A stretch of 6,194 nucleotides of DNA from Nocardioides sp. (GTDB taxonomy: Bacteria > Actinomycetota > Actinomycetes > Propionibacteriales > Nocardioidaceae). The notes beneath the pieces were generated by a model. It saw only the letters and a program-made list of their open reading frames with translations, was not told the origin of the DNA and searched no databases. Position 1 is the stretch's first letter. The number at the start of each line of letters is the position of its first letter. The stretch spans positions 1-6,194 of the forward strand of contig JAJPEO010000007.1 in the NCBI GenBank assembly GCA_021166815.1, read 5' to 3'. This document shows, one piece after another, positions 1 through 6,194 of this stretch. Both the position numbers and the translations under genes were made by a program.

Positions 1-854
1 GCGCCGGCAAGACGTCGTTGCTCTCGCTCCTGGCCGGCACGCTGGCCCCCCAGCACGGCAGGGTGAAGCATGGCCGTACGGTCTCCCTGCAGCACCTCAC
101 CCAGGCCCTCGACGAGGTCGATCCCGAGTCGCGTGTGCTCGACACGGTCGAGTCGATCCGGAGGGTCACGAAGACCGCCGACGGGCAGGAGCTGTCGGCG
201 ACGTCGCTGCTGGAGCGCTTCGGGTTCACCGGCGACCGGCTCACCGCCCGGCTGGGGGACCTCTCTGGTGGTGAGCGCCGGCGCTTCCAGCTGCTCAAGC
301 TGCTGCTGACCGAGCCCAACGTGCTGCTGCTGGACGAGCCCACCAACGACCTCGACATCGACACGCTCAACGTCCTGGAGGACTTCCTCGACGCCTGGCC
401 CGGCACGCTGATCGTGGTCTCGCACGACCGCTACTTCCTCGAGCGCGTCACCGACTCGGTGTGGGCACTGCTGGGCGACGGGCAGGTGTCGATGCTGCCG
501 CGCGGGGTGGACGAGTACCTCGAGCGCAGGGCCGTGCTGGTGCAGCAGGCCTCCTCCGATGCGTCATCGGGACCCGCAGCCATGGGTGCGGATGCGCATG
601 ACGGATCCGAGGCGACCTCGGCCAAGGCCCGACCGGGCAGCTCCGAGGACCGCGCCGCCCGCAAGGTGCTCGCCCGGGTCGAGAAGCAGCTCGAGCGGAT
701 CGCCGCGCAGGAGGCCGAGCTCCACGCGAAGATGGAGGCCAACCTCACCGACTACGACCTGCTCGCGCAGGTGGGCGGCCAGCTCGGCGCCCTGGCCGAC
801 GAGAAGGAGGCCCTGGAGCTGGAGTGGCTCGAGGCCTCCGAGGTCGTCGAGTAG
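1..854 (+). CDS. ABC-F family ATPase, Uup-like, 3' part only
   Basis: C-terminal part of an ABC-F protein, a soluble twin-ATPase that acts on ribosomes or nucleic acid rather than in membrane transport. The reading frame is open from the first base. The window starts inside the Walker A motif of the second ATPase domain (AGKTS at 3-17). The signature LSGGERRR begins at 261, Walker B VLLLDEPTNDLD at 321 and the H-loop SHDR at 420. There are no membrane segments. After a low-complexity Ala/Ser/Gly linker (about 546-645), a charged helical tail (about 650-850, ARKVLARVEKQLERIAAQE onwards) looks like the coiled-coil C-terminal domain of Uup-type proteins. The DEPTNDLD motif and this tail make ABC-F secure. 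Uup rather than another subfamily is inferred from the tail. A TTG at 18 is an internal leucine codon, not a start. The first ATPase domain and inter-domain linker lie outside the window. It ends in TAG, 3 nt from the stop of the convergent marR gene. Confidence 0.93.
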   Translation, partial: AGKTSLLSLLAGTLAPQHGRVKHGRTVSLQHLTQALDEVDPESRVLDTVESIRRVTKTADGQELSATSLLERFGFTGDRLTARLGDLSGGERRRFQLLKLLLTEPNVLLLDEPTNDLDIDTLNVLEDFLDAWPGTLIVVSHDRYFLERVTDSVWALLGDGQVSMLPRGVDEYLERRAVLVQQASSDASSGPAAMGADAHDGSEATSAKARPGSSEDRAARKVLARVEKQLERIAAQEAELHAKMEANLTDYDLLAQVGGQLGALADEKEALELEWLEASEVVE

Positions 855-857
855 TCC

Positions 858-1343
858 TCAGCTGAAGGGGACGAGCAGCGTCCGCAGCAGCTTCGCCAGC
901 CGGGTCCGTTCGCGCTCGCCGAGCTGGGAGATCAGCTCGTGCTCGGCGGCGAGGAGCGCCTCGAAGGCGCCGTCGACGGTGGCCTTGCCCTCGGCGGTGA
1001 GGCGTACGAGCACCCCGCGCCGGTCGTGGGGATCGGGGAGGCGCTCGACCAGCCCCCGGGCCGTGAGCCGGTCCACCCGGTTGGTCATGGTACCGCTGGT
1101 CACCAGCGTCTCGCGCAGCAGCCGGCCGGGGGAGAGCTCGTACGGGTCGCCCGCGCGCCGCAGGGCCGCGAGCACGTCGAACTCCCAGGGCTCGATCTCG
1201 TGCGCGGTGAAGGCGTCGCGGCGGGCCAGGTCGAGGTGACGGGCCAGCCGTGAGATCCGGGAGAACACCTCGACGGGAGCGAGGTCGAGGTCGCCTCGTT
1301 CGCGACCCCATGCCTCGACCAGGTCGTCCACCTCGTCACGCAT
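858..1343 (-). CDS. MarR family transcriptional regulator
   Basis: A 161-residue winged-helix DNA-binding protein of normal MarR length. An N-terminal dimerisation helix region (about 1-50) is followed by the winged helix. The recognition helix is near residues 82-97 (TSGTMTNRVDRLTARG). The wing is near 103-116 (PDPHDRRGVLVRLT), matching the family DxRxxxVxLT pattern. The C-terminal helices (about 117-160) complete the dimer interface. There is no cysteine in the protein, so thiol-based oxidant sensing as in OhrR is unlikely. A small ligand is the more likely signal, but it is not identifiable here. The ATG at 1343 is chosen because it gives the family length. An in-frame TTG at 1361 has no ribosome site. 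The ATG has only GGCGAG directly beside it, a poor Shine-Dalgarno. The upstream CACAAT (1350-1355) would start transcription on or very near the ATG, so a leaderless message is possible. A candidate operator at 1363-1382 suggests autoregulation. Target genes are unknown; the desaturase directly upstream on the same strand is one candidate. Confidence 0.92.
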   Translation of the reverse strand: MRDEVDDLVEAWGRERGDLDLAPVEVFSRISRLARHLDLARRDAFTAHEIEPWEFDVLAALRRAGDPYELSPGRLLRETLVTSGTMTNRVDRLTARGLVERLPDPHDRRGVLVRLTAEGKATVDGAFEALLAAEHELISQLGERERTRLAKLLRTLLVPFS

Positions 1344-1362
1344 CTCGCCATTGTGGCACAAC

Positions 1363-1382
1363 TCAAGAATCTTGATGTCGAG
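1363..1382. promoter_or_regulatory. Candidate MarR operator upstream of marR
   Basis: TCAAGA (1363-1368), one central base, then TCTTGA (1370-1375) form a perfect 6+6 inverted repeat 20-32 nt upstream of the marR start. It overlaps CTTGATGTCGAG (1371-1382), which differs by one base from the symmetric form CTTGA-N2-TCAAG often seen as a MarR-family site. It lies just upstream of the -10-like CACAAT (1350-1355, - strand), so a bound dimer could block polymerase. Symmetry and position are seen directly. Binding by this MarR is inference. Confidence 0.6.
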
Positions 1383-1402
1383 CGAAATGCCGTCGCGTCT
1401 CT

Positions 1403-1467
1403 GGGTAGTTGGGGACGGGACGGTCGGTTCAGCCGGACAAAACCGACCGTGGTGTCCCCTACTACCC
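1403..1467. repeat. Long imperfect inverted repeat, possible terminator
   Basis: The arms 1403-1429 and 1441-1467 are 27 nt each and complementary at 23 positions. There is one mismatch at 1410/1460 and a 3-nt internal mismatch at 1417-1419/1451-1453. The innermost 10 bp (ACGGTCGGTT against AACCGACCGT) are perfect, around an 11-nt loop. It begins 13 nt after the desaturase stop and ends 27 nt before the candidate marR operator. The position fits a terminator for the desaturase message, but no T-run follows on either strand. It could also be a dispersed repeat or a regulatory hairpin. Apart from this element and the operator, the 1344-1480 gap holds nothing I recognise. Confidence 0.75.
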
Positions 1468-1480
1468 CAACAGGGAGGCC

Positions 1481-2464
1481 TCAGCCGGCGCGGCGAGCCT
1501 CGATGCGCTCGGCGACGGGCCAGCGTACGTCGGAGACCCAGCCGAGCTTCTCGAGCAGCCAGATGATGCGGGCGGAGATGTCGACCTGACCCTTGAGCAC
1601 ACCGTGCCTGGCGCAGGTGGGGTCGGCGTGGTGGAGGTTGTGCCACGACTCGCCCATCGAGGGGATCGCCAGCCACCAGACGTTGGCGGACTTGTCGCGC
1701 GAGAGGAACGGGCGCTCGCCGATGGTGTGGCAGATCGAGTTGATCGACCAGGTCACGTGGTGCAGCAGCGCGACGCGCACGAGCGAGCCCCAGAAGAAGG
1801 CCGTCAGTGCACCCTGCCACGACCACGTCACCAGCCCGCCGACCACCGGCGGGATCGCGAGGGAGACCAAGGTCCAGACCCAGAAGTCGCGCGAGACGCG
1901 CACCAGGTCGCGGTCCTTCAGCAGGTCCGGGGCGTACTTGTGCTGGGGCGTCTGCTCCTCGTCGAAGAGCCAGCCCAGGTGGGCGTGCCAGAGACCCTTC
2001 CACAGGGCGGAGATGCTCTCGCCGTACTTCCAGGGCGAGTGCGGGTCGCCGTCGCGGTCGGAGAACTTGTGGTGCTTGCGGTGGTCGGCCACCCAGCGCA
2101 CGAGCGGGCCCTGCACCGCCATGGAGCCGGCGACCGCGAGGGCGACCTTGACTCCGCGGCGTGGCTTGAAGGACTTGTGGGTGAAGTAGCGGTGGTAGCC
2201 GACCGTGATCCCGGCGCAGGTGACGGCGTACAGCCCCCCTGCGATGGCCACGTCGGTCCAGCCCAGCCAGCCGCCCCATGCCACGGGCACCGCGGCCACC
2301 AGGGCGACGAACGGGACGAGGATGAAGAGCGCGAGCGCCACCTGTTCCTTGCGTGACTGCCGCTCGCCGCCGAGGGTGGCGCGCGCCGGACCGGGCGCAG
2401 TCGTCGCGTTCGTCTGCAGGTCGCTCATCTCGACCACGCTACGTGCGTCGGCGGTCATCGGCAC
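1481..2464 (-). CDS. Acyl-CoA / fatty acid desaturase (membrane di-iron)
   Basis: A 327-residue integral-membrane desaturase of the acyl-CoA delta-9 type. It would insert a double bond into a fatty acyl chain using O2, a di-iron centre and electrons from a separate donor. All three histidine boxes are present: HRYFTH (91-96), HRKHH (128-132) and HNLHH (275-279). Further conserved histidines lie at 160/162 and in LHHVTWSIN (near 234-242). Hydrophobic spans lie near 42-62, 69-88, 105-119, 197-213 and 218-235. There is no cytochrome b5 or ferredoxin domain, so a separate reductase must supply electrons, and none is encoded in the window. It resembles actinobacterial DesA3-type enzymes, but I do not assign the symbol. 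The start is ambiguous. GTG at 2464 has AGGAAGGGG 7 nt upstream, ATG at 2458 has GAGGGG 5 nt upstream, and ATG at 2428 lacks a clear site. The first two differ by only two residues. It is divergent from the hotdog gene at 2512. Confidence 0.93.
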   Translation of the reverse strand: MPMTADARSVVEMSDLQTNATTAPGPARATLGGERQSRKEQVALALFILVPFVALVAAVPVAWGGWLGWTDVAIAGGLYAVTCAGITVGYHRYFTHKSFKPRRGVKVALAVAGSMAVQGPLVRWVADHRKHHKFSDRDGDPHSPWKYGESISALWKGLWHAHLGWLFDEEQTPQHKYAPDLLKDRDLVRVSRDFWVWTLVSLAIPPVVGGLVTWSWQGALTAFFWGSLVRVALLHHVTWSINSICHTIGERPFLSRDKSANVWWLAIPSMGESWHNLHHADPTCARHGVLKGQVDISARIIWLLEKLGWVSDVRWPVAERIEARRAG

Positions 2465-2511
2465 CCCTCAGCCCCTTCCTACGGACAGTTACTGGTGGGT
2501 AATATGCGGGC
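2465..2511. promoter_or_regulatory. Divergent promoter region, desaturase / hotdog gene
   Basis: This 47-nt gap must hold the + strand promoter of the DUF4442 gene and probably that of the desaturase. On the + strand TAATAT (2500-2505) is a good -10 element whose expected start point is about 2512, the A of the ATG. I see no convincing -35. On the - strand the overlapping CATATT (2501-2506) is a weaker -10-like match. If used, it would leave a roughly 30-nt leader containing the desaturase ribosome site (AGGAAGGGG, 2472-2480). A TTAC-N6-GTAA inverted repeat (2489-2502) overlaps the -10 and could be an operator for a TetR-type lipid regulator, but this is weak because only four bases per arm match. 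Confidence 0.55.
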
Positions 2512-2973
2512 ATGCCTGACGTCCTCGCGCTCTGGAACAAGCTCTCGCCGCTGCCGCAGGGGGAGCGTCTCTTCTCGATCGCCTTCAGCCAGATCGCGCC
2601 CTACTTCGCGACGGTGAGCCCGCGTTTCACCGTGGTCGAGCCCAACCGGGCCGAGCTGTTGATCAGGAAGCGCCGCAAGGTCCACAACCACATCAAGACC
2701 GTCCACGTCATCGCCATCTGCAACGGACTCGAGGCGGCAATGGGCGCCCTGGCCGAGGCCAGCGTCCCGGCCGACAAGCGCTGGATCCCCAAGGGGATGG
2801 AGGTCTCCTACCCCGCCAAGGCCGACAGCGACATCACGTGCATCGCCGAGACCGACCCCGAGCAGTGGACCGGCGACGACCCGGACGTGCCGGTGCGCGT
2901 ACGGGGAGTGCGGGCGGACGGGACCGTCGTGGTCGAGGGCGTCATCCGGCTCTGGGTGACCCCGAAGCGCTGA
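2512..2973 (+). CDS. DUF4442 hotdog-fold protein, thioesterase-like
   Basis: A 153-residue soluble protein with no signal peptide or membrane span. The opening LWNKLSPLPQGERLFS, the following APYFATVSPRFTVVEPNRAELLIRKRRKVHNHIKTVHVIAICNGLE region (split here only for reference) and the central helix after NHIKTVH (residues about 59-80) match the DUF4442 group of the hotdog superfamily. Relatives act on or bind acyl-CoA or acyl-ACP thioesters. In hotdog proteins the N-H...TVH stretch and the helix after it line the active site, so His58-Asn59-His60 to His65 are the candidate functional residues. Substrate and true activity cannot be read from sequence, and many DUF4442 members are uncharacterised. 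The ATG at 2512 has no Shine-Dalgarno at usable spacing, which fits leaderless expression from TAATAT at 2500-2505. Divergence from a fatty acyl desaturase supports a lipid role by context only. Its stop lies 6 nt from that of the convergent gluD. Confidence 0.85.
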   Translation: MPDVLALWNKLSPLPQGERLFSIAFSQIAPYFATVSPRFTVVEPNRAELLIRKRRKVHNHIKTVHVIAICNGLEAAMGALAEASVPADKRWIPKGMEVSYPAKADSDITCIAETDPEQWTGDDPDVPVRVRGVRADGTVVVEGVIRLWVTPKR

Positions 2974-2979
2974 ACGCGC

Positions 2980-3837
2980 TCAACCCTGCGGCACGGCCTC
3001 CTCGGTCGCCTCGACGGCCTTGCCCGCCCCGCTGGTGCGCAGTCGCTTCTCCAGCATGGTCGCGATCGTGGAGACGATCGAGTTGAGCACGATGTAGATC
3101 AACGCGATCATCACGTAGGTCCACAGGTTGTTGCCCACGTACTCGGCGATCAACCTGCCCTGGCGCAGCAGCTCGAGGTAGGCCGCGGCGAAGCCGAGCG
3201 AGGTGTCCTTCAGTGCCACCACGCACTGGCTGATGATGGCCGGGAGCATGTAGCGGATGGCCTGGGGCATCTGGATGATCATCAGGACCTGCGTCTTGCG
3301 CATCCCGATGGCGTACGCCGCCTCGGCCTGGCCCTTGGGCACGGCGTTGACCCCGGCCCGGAACACCTCGGCCAGGACAGCGCCGTTGTAGAGCATCAGC
3401 CCGCCGACCAGCGCCATCAGGCCGCGGGCCTGGGTCTCCAGTCCGCGCCCGCCGAGCATCGCGAAGATGAAGATGATGAGCAGCAGCAGCGGGACGGCGC
3501 GGAAGAACTCGATGACCGCGGTCGCCGGCCAGCGTACGTAGGCGCGCTCGGACAGCCGGCCGGTCGCCAGCAGGAAGCCGAGCAGCACGGCGAGCACGAT
3601 TGCGAGGACCGCGGCCTTGAGGGTGTTGGCGAGGCCGTCGAGGATCGCGGAGAGGATGTTCTCCTGGAAGAGCTTCTCGAAGATCTCCGCCTCAAGCTGT
3701 CCGGCGTCGTTGAGCCGGACGAACACCCAGGCGAGGATCCCGGCGAAGGCGAGCAGGAAGAGCCCGCTGTAGAGCAGGTGGCGCCGGCGGGTCACGGGAC
3801 CCGGGGCGTCGAAGAGGACGGTCGACCCAGTGGTCAT
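2980..3837 (-). CDS. gluD: Glutamate ABC transporter permease GluD
   Basis: A 285-residue inner-membrane permease of the polar amino acid (His/Glu/Gln/Arg) importer family. It forms the transmembrane channel with GluC. Hydrophobic spans lie near 22-41, 72-92, 105-128, 139-158, 195-213 and 238-262. FFRAVPLLLLI (111-121) is the conserved R-x2-P stretch of this family. The cytoplasmic EAA loop that docks on the ATPase is at about 167-191 (PKGQAEAAYAIGMRKTQ onwards). The N-terminal cytoplasmic segment (1-20) and the hydrophilic C-terminal tail (263-285) are longer than in the minimal family, as is common for actinobacterial GluD. The start overlaps the gluC stop by one base (TGATG at 3835-3839) and is preceded by AAGGTGG (3842-3848). 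Both suggest translational coupling that keeps the two permeases at equal levels. It is the last gene of the operon. Its assignment as GluD rather than GluC rests on operon order and the longer N-terminus. Confidence 0.9.
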   Translation of the reverse strand: MTTGSTVLFDAPGPVTRRRHLLYSGLFLLAFAGILAWVFVRLNDAGQLEAEIFEKLFQENILSAILDGLANTLKAAVLAIVLAVLLGFLLATGRLSERAYVRWPATAVIEFFRAVPLLLLIIFIFAMLGGRGLETQARGLMALVGGLMLYNGAVLAEVFRAGVNAVPKGQAEAAYAIGMRKTQVLMIIQMPQAIRYMLPAIISQCVVALKDTSLGFAAAYLELLRQGRLIAEYVGNNLWTYVMIALIYIVLNSIVSTIATMLEKRLRTSGAGKAVEATEEAVPQG

Positions 3838-4541
3838 CAGGCCACCTTGACCTTGCGCTCGAGGAAGTTGGCGATGGCGGAGATGATCGCCACCAGGACC
3901 ATGTAACCGAGCGCGAAGCCGAGGAAGATCGCGATCAGCGCGGTTGCGTTGTCGTTGGTGAGCTTGCGCATCATGAACGTCGCCTCGGTGACGCCGACGC
4001 CGACCGCGACCGAGGTGTTCTTGGTCATGGCGATCAGCACGCTGGCCAGCGGGGCGATGACGGCCCGGAAGGCCTGGGGAAGCACGATGTGGCGCAGGGT
4101 CTGGGTGAACGTCATCCCCACGGCCCGCGCGGCCTCGGCCTGCCCGAGGTGGACCGAGTTGATGCCCGAGCGCAACGCCTCGCAGACGAAGGCGGCGGTG
4201 TAGAGCCCCAGGGCCGCGGTGGCGAAGATGAAGAAGACGTTGAAGTTGAGCAGCCGGTGGCTGGTCTCCAGCCCGAGCCAGCTGTTGAGGTTGAGCTCGG
4301 GGCGGACCTCGATCTCCGGCAGCCCGAAGGCGAAGAGCACCATGATCACGAGCAGCGGCGTGTTGCGCACCGTCCAGACGTAGCCGGTGCCGAATGCCCG
4401 GGCCAGGGGGATGGGCGAGACCCTCATCGCGGCCAGCAGCGAGCCGACGAGCATCGCGATGAGTCCCGCGGCGAGCATCATCTCGACGGTGACTCCGAAG
4501 GCCTGGAGGATGGGCCGCCAGTTCTCCAGCAGGACGTCCAT
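3837..4541 (-). CDS. gluC: Glutamate ABC transporter permease GluC
   Basis: A 234-residue inner-membrane permease, partner of GluD in the glutamate importer. Hydrophobic spans lie near 13-38, 62-74, 101-120, 160-180 and 203-225. The family motif RNTPLLV is at 59-65. The EAA loop is at about 132-156 (LGQAEAARAVGMTFTQTLR onwards), ending in the conserved LPQA. The length is close to that of GluC proteins. The ATG at 4541 is preceded by GAGAGG (4548-4553) with 6 nt spacing, a clear ribosome site. The gene follows gluB after a 74-nt gap that holds a perfect hairpin, so its message level may be lower than that of gluB. Its TGA shares its A with the gluD ATG. No truncation or frameshift is seen. 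Confidence 0.91.
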   Translation of the reverse strand: MDVLLENWRPILQAFGVTVEMMLAAGLIAMLVGSLLAAMRVSPIPLARAFGTGYVWTVRNTPLLVIMVLFAFGLPEIEVRPELNLNSWLGLETSHRLLNFNVFFIFATAALGLYTAAFVCEALRSGINSVHLGQAEAARAVGMTFTQTLRHIVLPQAFRAVIAPLASVLIAMTKNTSVAVGVGVTEATFMMRKLTNDNATALIAIFLGFALGYMVLVAIISAIANFLERKVKVA

Positions 4542-4572
4542 GGACCGCCTCTCACGGTGGGGTGGATCTGCC

Positions 4573-4604
4573 GGGTGGGCGGCCCGTCGTCGGGCCGCCC
4601 ACCC
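4573..4604. terminator. Perfect 14-bp hairpin between gluB and gluC
   Basis: GGGTGGGCGGCCCG (4573-4586) and CGGGCCGCCCACCC (4591-4604) are exact complements around the 4-nt loop TCGT (ACGA in the message). The stem starts 11 nt after the gluB stop and ends 31 nt before the gluC start, so it does not cover the gluC ribosome site. No T-run follows, so full termination is unlikely. More likely it is a partial terminator or a 3' stabiliser of the gluB message. The structure is seen directly; the role is inference. Confidence 0.75.
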
Positions 4605-4615
4605 TGGTCACGCGC

Positions 4616-5485
4616 TCACGCGCAGGGGTCGAGCTCCGGGACCTCGGGGGTCTCGACGTCGTCGCCGCCGAGGGTCGCCTGGAAGGCGTCCTCCCACGTA
4701 CCGTCGTCGAAGGACTCCTCGAGAGTCTCGTTGATGAACTCGCACATCCCCTCGGCGTCCTTCTTGTAACCGATGCCGTAGTTCTCCTCGGAGAACGCGT
4801 CGCCCACGACCACGAGCTCGTCAGGGTTCTGCGCGGCGTAGCCGAGGAGGATCGCACCGTCGGTGGTCACCGCGTCGACGGTCTTGTTCTCCAGCTGGTC
4901 GACGCACTCGCTGTAGGTGCCGAACGGGACGGGGCTGGCGCCGTACTCGTCCTCGACACGCTGCAGCGAGGTGGAGCCCTCGACCGAGCAGACCTTCACG
5001 TTGGCCAGGTCGTCGGGGCCGTTGATCTCGCCCTCGGAGTCCTTGCGGATGAGCAGCTGCTGGCCGGTGACGTAGTACGGGCCTGCCTGGCCGACGACCT
5101 GACGGCGCTCGTCGGTGATGGAGTACGAGGCGATGACGAGGTCGACGGTGCCGTCCTGGAGGTACTTCTCACGGTTGTCGGAGATGGTCTCGACCCACTC
5201 GATGTCGTCCTCGGCGATGCCGAGGTTGCCGGCGATGATCTTGCCCATCTCGATGTCGAAGCCGACCGGGTCGTCCGAGCCGGGCTCGAGGTTGCCGATG
5301 CCGGGCTGGTCGTACTTGACCCCGATCTTGATGGAGCCCCGGTCCGACAGCTCCTTGGCCACTCCGGTCAGATTGTCGGCGGCCTCCACTTCGATGTCGG
5401 GACCCCCGTCATCGCCGCCGCACGCGGCCAACGACAGGGCGAGGCCAGTGACGGCGAGGACCGCCTTGGTCCTGGTGAATCTCAT
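4616..5485 (-). CDS. gluB: Glutamate-binding lipoprotein GluB
   Basis: A 289-residue extracellular solute-binding protein (SBP_bac_3 family) that captures glutamate or a related polar amino acid and delivers it to GluC/GluD. A type II signal peptide runs from 1 to 21, with a basic start (RFTRTK), a hydrophobic core and lipobox LAAC, so Cys22 would be lipidated and anchor it to the membrane. An acidic, Gly-rich linker (23-37) follows. The binding domain spans about 52-272 and shows GFDIEMGKIIAGNLG (75-89) and VDLVIASYSITDERR (114-128), both typical of the family. Cys166, Cys194, Cys248 and Cys288 could form two disulfides outside the cell. The ATG at 5485 has a strong ribosome site, AAGGAGA (5491-5497), 5 nt upstream, the best in the window, which fits the need for excess binding protein. 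It lies between gluA and gluC. Glutamate specificity is inferred from the operon, not from ligand residues. Confidence 0.92.
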   Translation of the reverse strand: MRFTRTKAVLAVTGLALSLAACGGDDGGPDIEVEAADNLTGVAKELSDRGSIKIGVKYDQPGIGNLEPGSDDPVGFDIEMGKIIAGNLGIAEDDIEWVETISDNREKYLQDGTVDLVIASYSITDERRQVVGQAGPYYVTGQQLLIRKDSEGEINGPDDLANVKVCSVEGSTSLQRVEDEYGASPVPFGTYSECVDQLENKTVDAVTTDGAILLGYAAQNPDELVVVGDAFSEENYGIGYKKDAEGMCEFINETLEESFDDGTWEDAFQATLGGDDVETPEVPELDPCA

Positions 5486-5490
5486 CTGCT

Positions 5491-5497
5491 TCTCCTT
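5491..5497 (-). promoter_or_regulatory. Strong ribosome-binding site of gluB
   Basis: AAGGAGA on the - strand is 5 nt upstream of the gluB ATG and nearly matches the ideal Shine-Dalgarno. The 50-nt gluA-gluB gap (5486-5535) otherwise holds only a 10-bp palindrome, CGAGGCCTCG (5509-5518), and I see no promoter there. gluB is therefore probably read through from gluA. Confidence 0.7.
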
Positions 5498-5535
5498 CTC
5501 TCCCGGCCCGAGGCCTCGATGGTTGATACGGATGT

Positions 5536-6194
<659 letters not shown>

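Noticed and set aside
18..20. TTG at 18 as the start of a single-domain ABC ATPase.
   Set aside because: The codons before it encode AGKTS of Walker A, so the gene clearly continues upstream of the window.
858..2279. A 473-codon open frame on the - strand spanning the marR gene and most of the desaturase, suggesting a fusion protein.
   Set aside because: Only its last 161 codons look like a protein (MarR). The upstream part is a shadow frame of the desaturase, rich in Arg/Gly/Pro, with no domain. The marR ATG at 1343 gives the normal family length.
1409..2356. A 315-codon open frame on the + strand opposite the desaturase.
   Set aside because: It is an antisense shadow caused by high GC. 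Its composition is Arg/Gly/Val/Asp-rich with no motif, whereas the - strand frame has all three histidine boxes.
2966..2980. AGCGC-TGAAC-GCGCT hairpin covering both stops of the convergent hotdog/gluD pair as a bidirectional terminator.
   Set aside because: The stem is only 5 bp with no T-run, and such stems are frequent by chance in DNA this GC-rich.
4089..4769. A 226-codon open frame on the + strand across gluC and the gluB 3' end.
   Set aside because: It runs antisense over two well-supported genes and the hairpin, and its composition is low-complexity Glu/Gly/His/Arg. No domain is recognisable.
5509..5518. The 10-bp palindrome CGAGGCCTCG between gluA and gluB as an operator or terminator.
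   Set aside because: Short GC palindromes are expected by chance at this composition. It has no room for a loop and no promoter element beside it.

Overview
The window is about 6.2 kb of very GC-rich, densely coding DNA with strong G/C preference at third codon positions. It looks like a chromosomal segment of a high-GC actinobacterium. The glutamate-uptake operon in gluA-gluB-gluC-gluD order is typical of Actinobacteria. Family-level placement (for example Nocardioidaceae) is only an impression. I see no phage, IS, CRISPR, tRNA or rRNA signal.

Left part (1-1480). The window opens inside the Walker A motif of the second ATPase domain of an ABC-F protein (Uup-like, + strand, 5' end missing). 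It ends 3 nt before the stop of a convergent MarR-family regulator (858-1343, - strand). Upstream of the marR start is a 13-bp inverted repeat that is a good candidate for its own operator. A 65-bp imperfect inverted repeat (1403-1467) fills the gap between marR and the desaturase.

Middle part (1481-2973). A membrane acyl-CoA/fatty-acid desaturase (- strand) with three histidine boxes is divergent from a DUF4442 hotdog-fold (thioesterase-like) gene (+ strand). They share a 47-nt promoter region. The hotdog gene has a -10-like TAATAT whose predicted start of transcription falls on the ATG, so its mRNA is probably leaderless. The pairing suggests a link to acyl-CoA/lipid metabolism, but this is inference.

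Right part (2980-6194, all - strand). This is a glutamate/polar amino acid ABC importer. It holds gluA (ATPase, N-terminus beyond the window end), gluB (substrate-binding lipoprotein), gluC and gluD (permeases). gluC and gluD overlap by one base (TGATG). A perfect 14-bp hairpin sits between gluB and gluC, the place where an operon would lower permease expression relative to the binding protein. The operon promoter lies outside the window. gluD converges on the hotdog gene with only 6 nt between stops.

I found no clearly new biological system. The most notable signals are non-coding: the long inverted repeat, the gluB-gluC hairpin, the marR operator and the leaderless/bidirectional promoter. 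No stretch over 300 bases lacks a gene.
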